A DNA stretch of 12,017 nucleotides from an uncultured Mycoplasmatota bacterium (GTDB lineage: Bacteria; Bacillota_I; Bacilli_A; RF39; UBA660): assembly GCA_946494345.1 (NCBI GenBank), contig CAMMBX010000026.1, positions 1 through 12,017 of the forward strand, in the 5' to 3' direction. The translations under genes and the position numbers were made by a program. The notes under the pieces are model-generated. The model ran no database searches. It had not been told where the DNA came from and was given only the letters and a program-made list of their open reading frames with translations. The first letter of the stretch is position 1. Each line of letters begins with the position of its first letter. This document shows, piece after piece, positions 1 through 6,960 of this stretch.

Positions 1-755
1 ATGTAGTACCATTTATTGATAGAGTAGCATCTACTGTATCATTAAAAGAAATAGTTAAAGACTTTGCACCTCAACCTGTTATTACTAAAGATAATGTTAC
101 TATGCAAATAGATACAGTTGTGTATTTTCAAATAACTGATCCTAAGCTTTATACTTATGGAGTAGAAAATCCTATTAATGCAATTGAAAATTTAACGGCA
201 ACTACTCTTCGTAATATTATAGGTGAACTTGAACTAGATCAAACCTTAACATCAAGAGATATCATTAATTCTAAAATGAGATCAATTCTAGATGAAGCGA
301 CTGATCCTTGGGGTATTAAAGTAAATAGAGTAGAAGTTAAAAACATTATACCACCTCGTGATATTCAAGATGCTATGGAAAAACAAATGCGCGCTGAACG
401 TGAAAGACGTGAAAAGATATTACAAGCGGAAGGTGAGAAAAAAGCTGCTGTATTAATCGCTGAAGGAGAAAAAGAAAGTACAGTTTTAAGAGCAGAAGCT
501 CAGAAGGAAGCGGCTATTAAGAAAGCTGAAGGAGAAGCAGAAGCAATTATTAAAATTAAAAATGCCGAAGCAGAAGGAATTAAACTACTTAAGGAAGCTA
601 AAGCTGATGCCTCAGTATTAAAATTAAAAAGCTATGATGCCATGGTTCAAGTAGCTAACGGACAGTCTACTAAGATAATAGTTCCTAGTGAATTACAAAA
701 TTTAGTAACAGCAGGAACAGTATTAAGTGAAACTTTCAAAGAAGGAAAGAAATAA
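1..755 (+). CDS. SPFH/band-7 (stomatin-like) membrane scaffold protein, 5' end missing
   Basis: The frame is open from base 3 to the TAA at 753-755, so the gene starts upstream of the window and the first in-frame ATG (102) is internal; 250 residues are visible. The visible N-terminus (VPFIDRV, then SLKEIVKDFAPQPVITKDNV and the strand MQIDTVVYFQITDP) is the core of a band-7/PHB domain of the stomatin/QmcA type. That domain runs to the NIIPPRDIQDAMEKQM segment at about visible residues 114-130. It is followed by an Ala/Glu/Lys-rich coiled coil (about 130-215) with an 11-residue rhythm (AEGEK, AEGEK, AEAQK, AEGEA), then a short tail. The N-terminal membrane anchor would be upstream. Such proteins form oligomeric rings at the membrane and organise microdomains or membrane-protein quality control; the client here cannot be inferred. 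A partner NfeD gene is not visible downstream. A terminator follows directly, so this is the end of its transcript. Confidence 0.9.
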   Translation, partial: VVPFIDRVASTVSLKEIVKDFAPQPVITKDNVTMQIDTVVYFQITDPKLYTYGVENPINAIENLTATTLRNIIGELELDQTLTSRDIINSKMRSILDEATDPWGIKVNRVEVKNIIPPRDIQDAMEKQMRAERERREKILQAEGEKKAAVLIAEGEKESTVLRAEAQKEAAIKKAEGEAEAIIKIKNAEAEGIKLLKEAKADASVLKLKSYDAMVQVANGQSTKIIVPSELQNLVTAGTVLSETFKEGKK

Positions 756-767
756 AAAATATAAATT

Positions 768-799
768 TTGATTCTAATATTTAGAATCAATCTTTTATT
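768..799 (+). terminator. Intrinsic terminator after the SPFH gene
   Basis: A perfect 10-bp stem (TTGATTCTAA, loop TAT, TTAGAATCAA; 768-777 and 781-790) is followed by a T-rich run (TCTTTTATTT). It lies 12 bases after the SPFH stop codon. The sequence left of the stem is A-rich, so it could also stop minus-strand transcripts. Confidence 0.85.
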
Positions 800-804
800 T
801 ATAA

Positions 805-833
805 TTGAAAGTTATATCTTTTCTCTATATAAT
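805..833 (+). promoter_or_regulatory. Sigma-A-type promoter for the HipA-like kinase gene
   Basis: The -35 TTGAAA (805-810) and -10 TATAAT (828-833) are separated by exactly 17 bases. Transcription would begin near 840, only a few bases before the AGGAGG at 843-848, giving an unusually short leader of about 15 bases. It sits just after the upstream terminator, so the next gene is its own unit. Confidence 0.8.
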
Positions 834-855
834 ATGCACTTAAGGAGGAATTAGA

Positions 856-1629
856 TTGAAAATTAAAACTTATAATACTTTAGAAACATTAGATTATTAT
901 GATGATAATTATTTTGAAGATAATCTTGGTATTACTAAAAATGATTACTTAAATAAATTTAAAAGATATATTATAAAAATAGATGACCAGTACTATTTTC
1001 AAAAAAGAATCTATAATATATTTTTATATAATGAACTGATAGGTAGGTATCTTCGTAATAAAATAAATTTAGAAACTACCAGTCTAGACATAATATCTAA
1101 AGATATAATTACTTCAAAAATTGTTACTTCTAATTATCGCAACCCTAGATATAAATATCTAAGAGTAGAAGATCATTTCAAAGAAGAAGATAATACCAAA
1201 ATGTTTAATGATAGTTTTTTCTTCTTATTAGATAAATCTTTTCAAGAAGAATTATTAAAACTCATCGCTATTGATCTAATGATGGAACAAACCGATAGAT
1301 ATGCTAGAAATATGGAAATATATATAAAAGAGAACTCTCCTAAACTAGCACCCATTGTTGACTTTGAACTTGCCTTTTTTGGTAATAGAAACTTTACATA
1401 TTTTAATCCTTATCTTTTAATAAATAAGAATGTAAAGTCATTAGATCAGTTTTATAATAAATATCCTAACGGATATAAATATTTAGAAGATACGTTTTCT
1501 ACTACTAGTAATGAATTATTTGATTACATTAATAAAGAATACGATTTAAAAGTTAATCAAACAGTTCAAAGTTCAATCCGAGGAACTATAAGGACAAACG
1601 AAAAAATCCTAAAAAAACTAAAAGGATAA
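856..1629 (+). CDS. HipA-like kinase-fold protein, function unknown
   Basis: This 257-residue soluble protein starts at TTG (856), chosen because AGGAGG (843-848) lies 7 bases upstream and there is no competing ATG nearby. I do not recognise it as a named protein. Its C-terminal half carries a HipA/CtkA-like active-site pattern: TDRYARNMEI (residues 146-155), resembling the TDRHxxN catalytic loop with Tyr in place of His, and then LAPIVDFELAF (164-174), resembling the LAPxxD metal-binding segment, with Asp169 the likely metal ligand. The segment NELIGRYLRNKINLET (59-74) resembles the helix after the nucleotide-binding strands of HipA. No signal peptide or membrane segment is seen. Kinase activity is an inference; it could also be a degenerate fold. 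There is no HipB-like antitoxin next to it, so it is not a typical toxin-antitoxin pair. It has its own promoter and no obvious terminator before the ABC operon. Confidence 0.6.
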   Translation: MKIKTYNTLETLDYYDDNYFEDNLGITKNDYLNKFKRYIIKIDDQYYFQKRIYNIFLYNELIGRYLRNKINLETTSLDIISKDIITSKIVTSNYRNPRYKYLRVEDHFKEEDNTKMFNDSFFFLLDKSFQEELLKLIAIDLMMEQTDRYARNMEIYIKENSPKLAPIVDFELAFFGNRNFTYFNPYLLINKNVKSLDQFYNKYPNGYKYLEDTFSTTSNELFDYINKEYDLKVNQTVQSSIRGTIRTNEKILKKLKG

Positions 1630-1715
1630 AATACTGTAATTTTGTTCTTTTAATTTGCAAAAAGTTCTATAATTTTTCACATATTTAAGATATACTTATA
1701 CTAAGAGGTGATAAC

Positions 1716-2417
1716 ATGTCCTATATTAGTGTTAAAAATCTAACTAAAATTTATAAAATGGGTGAAATTACAATTAAAGCTCTAGATAATGTTTCTTTTA
1801 ATATTGAAAAAGGAGAACTAACTGTCGTTTTAGGTCCATCAGGTGCTGGCAAAACAACTATATTAAACATTTTAGGTGGTATGGATACAGCGACCAGTGG
1901 CAGTGTTATTATTGATGATGCGGATATTTCAAAATACAATAGTAGAAAACTTACTGATTATCGTCGTTATGATATTGGTTTTGTTTTTCAGTTTTATAAT
2001 TTAATAGGTAATTTAACTGCTTTAGAAAATGTATCCCTTGCTAGTCAAATATGCAAACATCCTATGAAAAGTGATGAAGCTTTAAAAAGAGTAGGTCTAT
2101 TAAATAGAAAGGAACATTTTCCAGCCCAATTATCAGGTGGAGAACAACAACGTGTTTCTATCGCTCGTGCCATTGCTAAAAATCCTAAAATACTTCTTTG
2201 TGATGAACCAACAGGTGCACTAGATTCTAAAACTGGTAAAAAGATTATTGAACTACTACAAGATACTTGCCATAAAACTAATACAACTACAATCATAATT
2301 ACCCATAATGCTGTAATTGCCGATATTGCTGATAAAGTTATTAAAGTAAAAAATGGTAAGATCGAAAGTATTACTGTTAATAAACACCCTAAACTAGTTA
2401 AGGAGATTGATTGGTAA
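1716..2417 (+). CDS. ABC transporter ATPase, MacB/LolD type
   Basis: This 233-residue nucleotide-binding subunit energises the permease encoded immediately downstream. All motifs are intact: Walker A GPSGAGKT (residues 40-47), Q-loop Gln92 in VFQFYNL, signature LSGGEQQ (139-145), Walker B ILLCDE (159-164) followed by PTGALD, and the H-loop His197 in IITHN. The length and the ENVSLA / CDEPTGALD wording are typical of the MacB/LolD/FtsE subgroup that works with FtsX-type (type VII) permeases, which transmit force across the membrane rather than moving small solutes through a channel. The ATG at 1716 is preceded by GAGGTGA (1705-1711). Its TAA stop overlaps the permease ATG by one base (TAATG), so the two are translationally coupled. 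Promoter evidence is weak: a TATAAT at 1668-1673 has no good -35 at normal spacing. Substrate unknown. Confidence 0.93.
   Translation: MSYISVKNLTKIYKMGEITIKALDNVSFNIEKGELTVVLGPSGAGKTTILNILGGMDTATSGSVIIDDADISKYNSRKLTDYRRYDIGFVFQFYNLIGNLTALENVSLASQICKHPMKSDEALKRVGLLNRKEHFPAQLSGGEQQRVSIARAIAKNPKILLCDEPTGALDSKTGKKIIELLQDTCHKTNTTTIIITHNAVIADIADKVIKVKNGKIESITVNKHPKLVKEIDW
2401..2406 (+). promoter_or_regulatory. Ribosome binding site that decides the permease start
   Basis: AGGAGA at 2401-2406 is 10 bases from ATG 2417 but only 4 bases from the in-frame TTG 2411. The ATG, which overlaps the ATPase stop as TAATG, is the better start and gives the usual family N-terminus (MLIFKNSFRKIWKSKGRF). Confidence 0.6.
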
Positions 2418-5400
2418 TGTTAATCTTTAAGAATAGTTTTCGAAAAATATGGAAGTCTAAAGGAAGATTTCTCTCATTAATTCTTATAGTTATTTTAGGA
2501 ACATCTTTCTTCGCTGGAGTTAGAGAAACAGCAAGTGATATGATCAAAACACTAGATAACTACTATGATGAAACTAGCCTTTATGACTTTAAGATAATTA
2601 GTACAATGGGGTTAACTGACGATGATATTAAATCTTTAGAAGAAATAAAAGGTATAGACAAAGTAGAAGGAAGTTATTCTTTTGATACTTTGATTGATGG
2701 CAAAGCTGTTAAAGTAAATGCTATAACAGATATTAGTAAAACCACATTAGTTAATGGCCATATGCCTAAAAATAACAATGAGTGTCTTGGTGAAAACGGC
2801 AAGTATAAAATAGGAGAAGAAATTACTATAGATGATGATACCTATCTTAATAATAATACTTGTAAAATAGTAGGAACTATTAATAGTAGTAGTTATATCT
2901 ATGAAAATAAAGGTATATCTACTGTAGGTGATGGTAAACTAGATAGTTTAATTTATGTGCCCAAAGATAACTTTAAACTAGATTATTATACAGAAATATA
3001 TTTAATAGCAGAAGGAACTAAGAATGAATTATCTTATAGTGATAACTATGATAGATTAATAGATAAAGTTAATAAAAAATTACAAGAATTAAAACCTTTA
3101 AGAGAAACAGCAAGATATGAAGAAATACTAAAAGAAGCCATGGATAAAGTAACAGAAGCAGAAAATGAACTTGGCAAAATAAAAAGTGAAAATGAAACGA
3201 AGTTTAATGAAGCTTTAACAACTTTAAACTCTAATAAATTAAAGTTAGATGAAGCGACTAGAACATATAATAGTAATCTTGCTAGTTTAAATAGAACTAA
3301 AGAAAGTACTGAATCAGAATTAAATAATGGTTTTGCCACTTTAGATAGTGCTAAAGAAGAGTTTAATAAGGCCTTATCTAATGCTAATTTAACAGTAGAT
3401 TCCCTACAACCAACATTAGATTCTATCAATACAAATATAACAGATCTTGAAAAACAACTAGCAAGTCTTGATTCTAGTAGCAGTTTATATGAAACTATAA
3501 ATGCTACTTTACAAGAATTAAAAAGTAACAAAACAAATATAGAGACTTTAATTAGTACTAATAATACTTTAAATGAACAAGAAGAAACTTTAAACAATTC
3601 TAAAAATACCTGGAATAGTGAATATAGTAAAGCGATAAATAGATTAAATACAGCTAAAGAAGAAATAAATGATGGCTATGAAGAATTAAATCAAGGCTAT
3701 GATGAGTACAATACTAATTACAATATTTATCTTGAAGAAGTAGCTAACTATGAAAATGAAATAAACGAAGCCAAAGAAGAAATCAATACAATTGAAAAGC
3801 CAGTTTGGTATTTGTTAACAAGAGAAGATTTAACAGGATACACCTCTTTTTACGAAAGTGCTACTAAAGTAGATTCTATTGCTGCTGTCTTTCCAATTTT
3901 CTTTATTCTAATAGCTTTCCTTATGGCTTTTAATACTATGAATAGAATGATAGAAGAAGAACGTAGTGAAATTGGGGCTTTTATCTCTTTAGGTATTAGA
4001 AAATCCACTATTGCCATTAGTTATATTTTATATGTTTTTATCGCTTGTATTTTAGGACTTACTATAGGATTAACTGTTGGTTATACCTTAATACCACGAA
4101 TACTTTATACTGTCTATTCCGCTGCTTTTACAATTCCAAGTCTTTCTACTTATGCTAATCCTTATGCTTGTATAATAATAGTTTTAACAACAATTGTTTT
4201 AATGAATCTAGTAGTATTTATTACTCTATATAAAGACTTTAAATTAGCGCCTGCTACTATTCTAAGACCAGCCTCTCCTAAAAATGGCAAAAAAATATTA
4301 TTAGAAAGAATAACTCCTTTTTGGAATCATTTATCATTCTCTTGGAAAATAACTCTACGTAATTTATTTAGATACAAAAAAAGAATAATTATGACCGTCC
4401 TTGGTATCGCTGGCTGCACTGCTTTACTTCTTACAGGCTTTGGCATTAAAGATAGCTTAAGTGATTTATTAGATATTCAGTATGGAGAAATACAGCACTA
4501 TGATGCTACTCTTGTTTTAAATGATGATATTAATAAAGATGAGGCTAAGAAAAGTTTAAAAGATAATAATATAACTAATTATATTGATACTAATATATCT
4601 AGTTTTACCTTTAAAGCTAAAAATGCTAATAAAAACTTAGACTTCACATTAATAGCATTTATGAAAAATGATAAAATCAATGACTATGTCACTTTAAAAT
4701 CACTAGATGGAAGTAATTTAAACTTAAGTGATGATGGAGTTATTATCACTGAAAAGATGGCTCAAGTTTTAGATGCAAAAGTAGGAGAGAATATTAGTAT
4801 TAGAAATAGTGATAACGAATTATTTGTCGTTAAAGTAAGTGGCATTACAGAAAACTATATAGGTAATTATATGTATATGAATAGTACCTATTATGAAGAT
4901 ATATTTAATAGTGATCAGTCTAATAGTTATCTTGTTAACTTGGATGATAATCTTAATAAAGAAAACCTATCTAATAATCTATTAGATACTGGCTACTTTG
5001 GAGCGATTCAATATACAGAAGATAATATGGATATGTTTAACGATATTATTGCCGGTATGAATAATATTGTTTATCTAATAATTGCATTTTCTAGTTTTCT
5101 TGCAATAACAGTTTTATATAATCTAACCATTATTAATATTAATGAAAGAAATAGAGAAATAGCAACGCTAAAAGTCTTAGGGTTTAGAGACAAAGAAGTA
5201 TCTAGTTATGTATATAGAGAAACAATTATTTTGACAATTATAGGTATAATAGTAGGAATATTCTTAGGCTTTTCTCTAAACACCTTTGTCTTAATGATTG
5301 CCGAGACTGATGAGATATTATTTATAAAAATAATTAAACCATTAAGTTATGTTCTATCTTTTATAATTATTATAGTATTTAGTATTATTGTTCAAGTAAT

Positions 5401-5458
5401 AACATACTTTATCTTAAAAAGAGTAGACATGATAGATTCCTTAAAATCTGTAGAGTAG
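2417..5458 (+). CDS. FtsX-type ABC permease with large extracytoplasmic coiled coil
   Basis: This 1013-residue integral membrane subunit pairs with the upstream ATPase. It shows a duplicated FtsX architecture with about eight membrane helices: TM1 near residues 17-35, then 487-507, 531-557, 583-604, 655-676, 882-903, 934-958 and 973-999. Each FtsX unit has the expected coupling segment: EERSEIGAFISLGIRKS (514-530) and ERNREIATLKVLGFRDKEV (910-928). Between TM1 and TM2 is an extracytoplasmic region with a globular part (about 40-210) and a long Asn/Glu/Leu-rich coiled coil (about 215-460). A second extracytoplasmic domain lies at about 680-880. This plan is known in Firmicutes permeases of about 1000-1200 residues whose substrates are mostly uncharacterised; family members act in lipoprotein or peptide export, antimicrobial-peptide response or cell-wall hydrolase control. 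Start at ATG 2417 rather than TTG 2411. No truncation or frameshift is visible. The specific role is unknown. Confidence 0.9.
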   Translation: MLIFKNSFRKIWKSKGRFLSLILIVILGTSFFAGVRETASDMIKTLDNYYDETSLYDFKIISTMGLTDDDIKSLEEIKGIDKVEGSYSFDTLIDGKAVKVNAITDISKTTLVNGHMPKNNNECLGENGKYKIGEEITIDDDTYLNNNTCKIVGTINSSSYIYENKGISTVGDGKLDSLIYVPKDNFKLDYYTEIYLIAEGTKNELSYSDNYDRLIDKVNKKLQELKPLRETARYEEILKEAMDKVTEAENELGKIKSENETKFNEALTTLNSNKLKLDEATRTYNSNLASLNRTKESTESELNNGFATLDSAKEEFNKALSNANLTVDSLQPTLDSINTNITDLEKQLASLDSSSSLYETINATLQELKSNKTNIETLISTNNTLNEQEETLNNSKNTWNSEYSKAINRLNTAKEEINDGYEELNQGYDEYNTNYNIYLEEVANYENEINEAKEEINTIEKPVWYLLTREDLTGYTSFYESATKVDSIAAVFPIFFILIAFLMAFNTMNRMIEEERSEIGAFISLGIRKSTIAISYILYVFIACILGLTIGLTVGYTLIPRILYTVYSAAFTIPSLSTYANPYACIIIVLTTIVLMNLVVFITLYKDFKLAPATILRPASPKNGKKILLERITPFWNHLSFSWKITLRNLFRYKKRIIMTVLGIAGCTALLLTGFGIKDSLSDLLDIQYGEIQHYDATLVLNDDINKDEAKKSLKDNNITNYIDTNISSFTFKAKNANKNLDFTLIAFMKNDKINDYVTLKSLDGSNLNLSDDGVIITEKMAQVLDAKVGENISIRNSDNELFVVKVSGITENYIGNYMYMNSTYYEDIFNSDQSNSYLVNLDDNLNKENLSNNLLDTGYFGAIQYTEDNMDMFNDIIAGMNNIVYLIIAFSSFLAITVLYNLTIININERNREIATLKVLGFRDKEVSSYVYRETIILTIIGIIVGIFLGFSLNTFVLMIAETDEILFIKIIKPLSYVLSFIIIIVFSIIVQVITYFILKRVDMIDSLKSVE

Positions 5459-5466
5459 GTGTTTAT

Positions 5467-5808
5467 ATGAATGAGAAAGATAAAGAAATATTAAAATATG
5501 ATAATGTACCAGTAAGAGTTGCAGCTAAGTATTTAGGAGTTGGCGAGCAATTTATTAGAATTCAAATGCAACGAGATATAATATCTATAGGTTGTGTAAA
5601 AACTAATCCTCAAGGGAAACATCAATATTATATAAGTCCAGCTAAACTAATTAGTTATAAGACAGGTAAAGCTTATAATGAAGTAAAAGAAGAAATAAGT
5701 TTTAATGTTAAATATGAACAGCTTTTAAAGTTAAGGGAACTTTTAGATAAAAATATTCTTACTAAAGAAGAGTTTGAACAAGAAAAAAGAAAAATATTAA
5801 ATAGTTAA
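5467..5808 (+). CDS. Small helix-turn-helix protein with C-terminal SHOCT domain
   Basis: This 113-residue soluble protein is encoded 8 bases after the permease stop, with AGGTG (5457-5461) overlapping that TAG stop, so it is almost certainly the third gene of the ABC operon. Residues 14-40 (VPVRVAAKYLGVGEQFIRIQMQ and following) look like an excisionase/MerR-type helix-turn-helix, followed by a basic wing-like segment with KHQYYISPAKLISY (51-64). Residues 84-112 (EQLLKLRELLDKNILTKEEF onward) match the SHOCT pattern, a short C-terminal domain found on many proteins and thought to mediate oligomerisation. The operon position suggests a regulator of the transporter, but no operator could be assigned, and the HTH could equally act in another complex. 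The strong terminator at 5848 ends the unit. Confidence 0.7.
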   Translation: MNEKDKEILKYDNVPVRVAAKYLGVGEQFIRIQMQRDIISIGCVKTNPQGKHQYYISPAKLISYKTGKAYNEVKEEISFNVKYEQLLKLRELLDKNILTKEEFEQEKRKILNS

Positions 5809-5847
5809 ATTGACTTATACATAATACATAAGTTACCATTATGATAA

Positions 5848-5880
5848 TCTTCGGTATCCCACGTGGACCGAAGACTTTTT
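5848..5880 (+). terminator. Strong intrinsic terminator of the ABC operon
   Basis: The stem TCTTCGGT (5848-5855) pairs perfectly with ACCGAAGA (5867-5874). The 11-base loop (ATCCCACGTGG) can add a small inner CC/GG pairing. A run of T's (5876-5880) follows. It is markedly more GC-rich than its surroundings. Confidence 0.9.
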
Positions 5881-5888
5881 GTTATTAA

Positions 5889-5894
5889 TATAAT
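5889..5894 (+). promoter_or_regulatory. Possible -10 box for the cotJ operon (weak)
   Basis: A perfect TATAAT lies just after the terminator, but no recognisable -35 stands 16-18 bases upstream, where the terminator stem lies. Alternative -10-like TAGAAT boxes occur at 5940-5945 and 5945-5950, also without a good -35. I could not recognise a sporulation sigma (E, F, G or K) consensus. Confidence 0.3.
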
Positions 5895-5917
5895 TATATT
5901 TAAGATTATTAGGTTAA

Positions 5918-5963
5918 AGCCCTTTCCTGGGTTACTATCTAGAATAGAATAAAGGGAAGGGAG
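5918..5963 (+). promoter_or_regulatory. cotJ leader with a hairpin that can hide the ribosome binding site
   Basis: CCCTTTCCT (5920-5928) pairs with AGGGAAGGG (5953-5961) over 9 bp with one G-U pair and a 24-base loop. The right arm covers most of the cotJAB Shine-Dalgarno sequence (AGGGAG, 5958-5963; ATG at 5970). The left arm can instead pair locally: AGCCC (5918-5922) with GGGTT (5929-5933) around the loop TTTCCT. The two folds exclude each other. Regulation is inferred, and the idea requires a transcript starting before about 5918. Confidence 0.45.
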
Positions 5964-5969
5964 AAAATT

Positions 5970-6401
5970 ATGAATAGAGATTTTAATTATAACTATAATT
6001 ACTATCCAAATAATATGGATAGAGATATGAATAACCCTAAGTTCTTTACAGAAAAAGAGGGCTATTTAAGAGGAAATATGTTTAGAAACTTATATAGTCA
6101 GTATAAGAATTATGAACCTGCAGTTTTAAGACCAACCAATGAACAAGAGGAGATGTTTTTAAGAATGTCAGAAGCAGAATTCGCTGCTCATGATCTTAAT
6201 TTATATTTAGATTTATATCCTAATGATGGCAATGCTCTAGATTTATTTAATAAATATAGAAAAGAAGCGAATAGATTAATGATGGAATATGAAGAAAAAT
6301 ATGGCCCTATCCTAATCAGTAGTGATAGTCTAAATACGAGTCCATTCTTATGGCAAACATTAATCTTTCCTTGGAATATGGAGGGATTAAGTAATGTTTA
6401 A
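5970..6401 (+). CDS. cotJB: CotJA-CotJB fusion spore-coat protein
   Basis: This 143-residue protein has a CotJA-like segment joined to a complete CotJB domain. Residues 1-24 are Asn/Tyr/Asp-rich. Residues 25-48 (FFTEKEGYLRGNMFRNLYSQ and following) line up with the conserved CotJA core (FSPxEALxxGTLxPxxYxxY, as recalled for Bacillus). Residues 57-139 are CotJB: FAAHDLNLYLDLYPNDGNAL (71-90), YEEKYGPI (107-114) and the C-terminal W...FPWNMEG (128-139), matching the family's LYLDTHPxD, YGPL and W...PWPWE motifs. In Bacillus, cotJA, cotJB and cotJC are separate genes of one operon for inner-coat proteins. Start ATG 5970 has AAGGGAG (5957-5963) at good spacing. The 3' end overlaps cotJC by 8 bases, so translation is coupled. 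A role in a spore coat is known for the family; whether this organism makes spores cannot be told here. Confidence 0.85.
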   Translation: MNRDFNYNYNYYPNNMDRDMNNPKFFTEKEGYLRGNMFRNLYSQYKNYEPAVLRPTNEQEEMFLRMSEAEFAAHDLNLYLDLYPNDGNALDLFNKYRKEANRLMMEYEEKYGPILISSDSLNTSPFLWQTLIFPWNMEGLSNV

Positions 6402-6960
6402 ATATGCTAAGAGATTACAATATCCAATTAATATTAAGAAAAAGGATATTAATATGGCTAAACAGTTAATTACTCAGTATGGAGGTAGTAATGGAGAACT
6501 AGCAGCGGCACTTAGATACCTTAATCAAAGATATACTATGCCTGATCAAAAAGGGCAAGCATTGTTAACAGATATTGGTACTGAAGAGTTAGCACACGTA
6601 GAAATGATTTCTACGATGGTATATCAATTATTAAAAGATGCTACTGTAGAAGAGATGAAAGCAGCAGGACTTGCTTCTAATTATGCTGAACATAAAAATG
6701 CTTTATATCCAGTTGACTCTAATGGTGTACCATTTACTGTTGCCTATTTTGCAACTACAGGAGACCCTCTAGCAGATATTATGGAAGATATGGCAGCAGA
6801 ACAAAAGGCAAGAGCAGTATATGAAAACTTAATAGACCTTACAGATGATCCTGATGTTATTGGACCTCTTTTATGGCTAAGACAAAGAGAAATAGTCCAC
6901 TATAATGCTTTCGAAGATTTATTTAATTACTATGATAAAATGTTAAACAAAAGAAGATAG
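6394..6960 (+). CDS. cotJC: CotJC, manganese-catalase-like spore coat protein
   Basis: This 188-residue protein is closely CotJC-like along its whole length: YGGSNGELAAALRYLNQRY (29-47), LLTDIGTEELAHVEMI (57-72), GDPLADIMEDMAAEQKARA (123-141), DDPDV (151-155). It is a ferritin-like four-helix bundle related to manganese catalase. The expected di-metal ligands are all present: Glu35, Glu65, His68 (ELAH), Glu136 (AAEQKA) and His169 (REIVH). The spacing closely matches that of known Mn-catalases, so it may be catalytically competent in H2O2 removal. CotJC needs CotJA for coat assembly in Bacillus, consistent with the CotJA-CotJB fusion just upstream. ATG 6394 lies inside the end of that gene and has GAGGGA (6381-6386) 7 bases upstream. 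The TAG stop sits in the stem of the convergent terminator. Confidence 0.93.
   Translation: MFKYAKRLQYPINIKKKDINMAKQLITQYGGSNGELAAALRYLNQRYTMPDQKGQALLTDIGTEELAHVEMISTMVYQLLKDATVEEMKAAGLASNYAEHKNALYPVDSNGVPFTVAYFATTGDPLADIMEDMAAEQKARAVYENLIDLTDDPDVIGPLLWLRQREIVHYNAFEDLFNYYDKMLNKRR

Noticed and set aside
856..1629. HipA-type toxin-antitoxin system
   Set aside because: No small HTH antitoxin gene lies upstream or downstream; the gene has its own promoter and is bounded by a terminator and the ABC operon.
1630..1715. Promoter and terminator before the ABC ATPase
   Set aside because: TATAAT at 1668-1673 has TTGTTC 20 bases away, which is too long a spacer. A TTTTCA/TATACT pair would start transcription inside the ribosome binding site. 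The only hairpin (CTTTT/AAAAG) is 5 bp of nearly pure A-T. None was good enough to list.
1751..2296. Two minus-strand open frames inside the ABC ATPase gene
   Set aside because: Both are fully antisense to intact Walker A, signature and Walker B coding sequence and show no independent start signals.
3046..3597. 183-codon open frame on the minus strand inside the permease gene
   Set aside because: It lies antisense to the coiled-coil coding part; its Ser/Leu/Val-rich translation is a by-product of the repetitive sense codons, and it has no convincing ribosome binding site or family motif.
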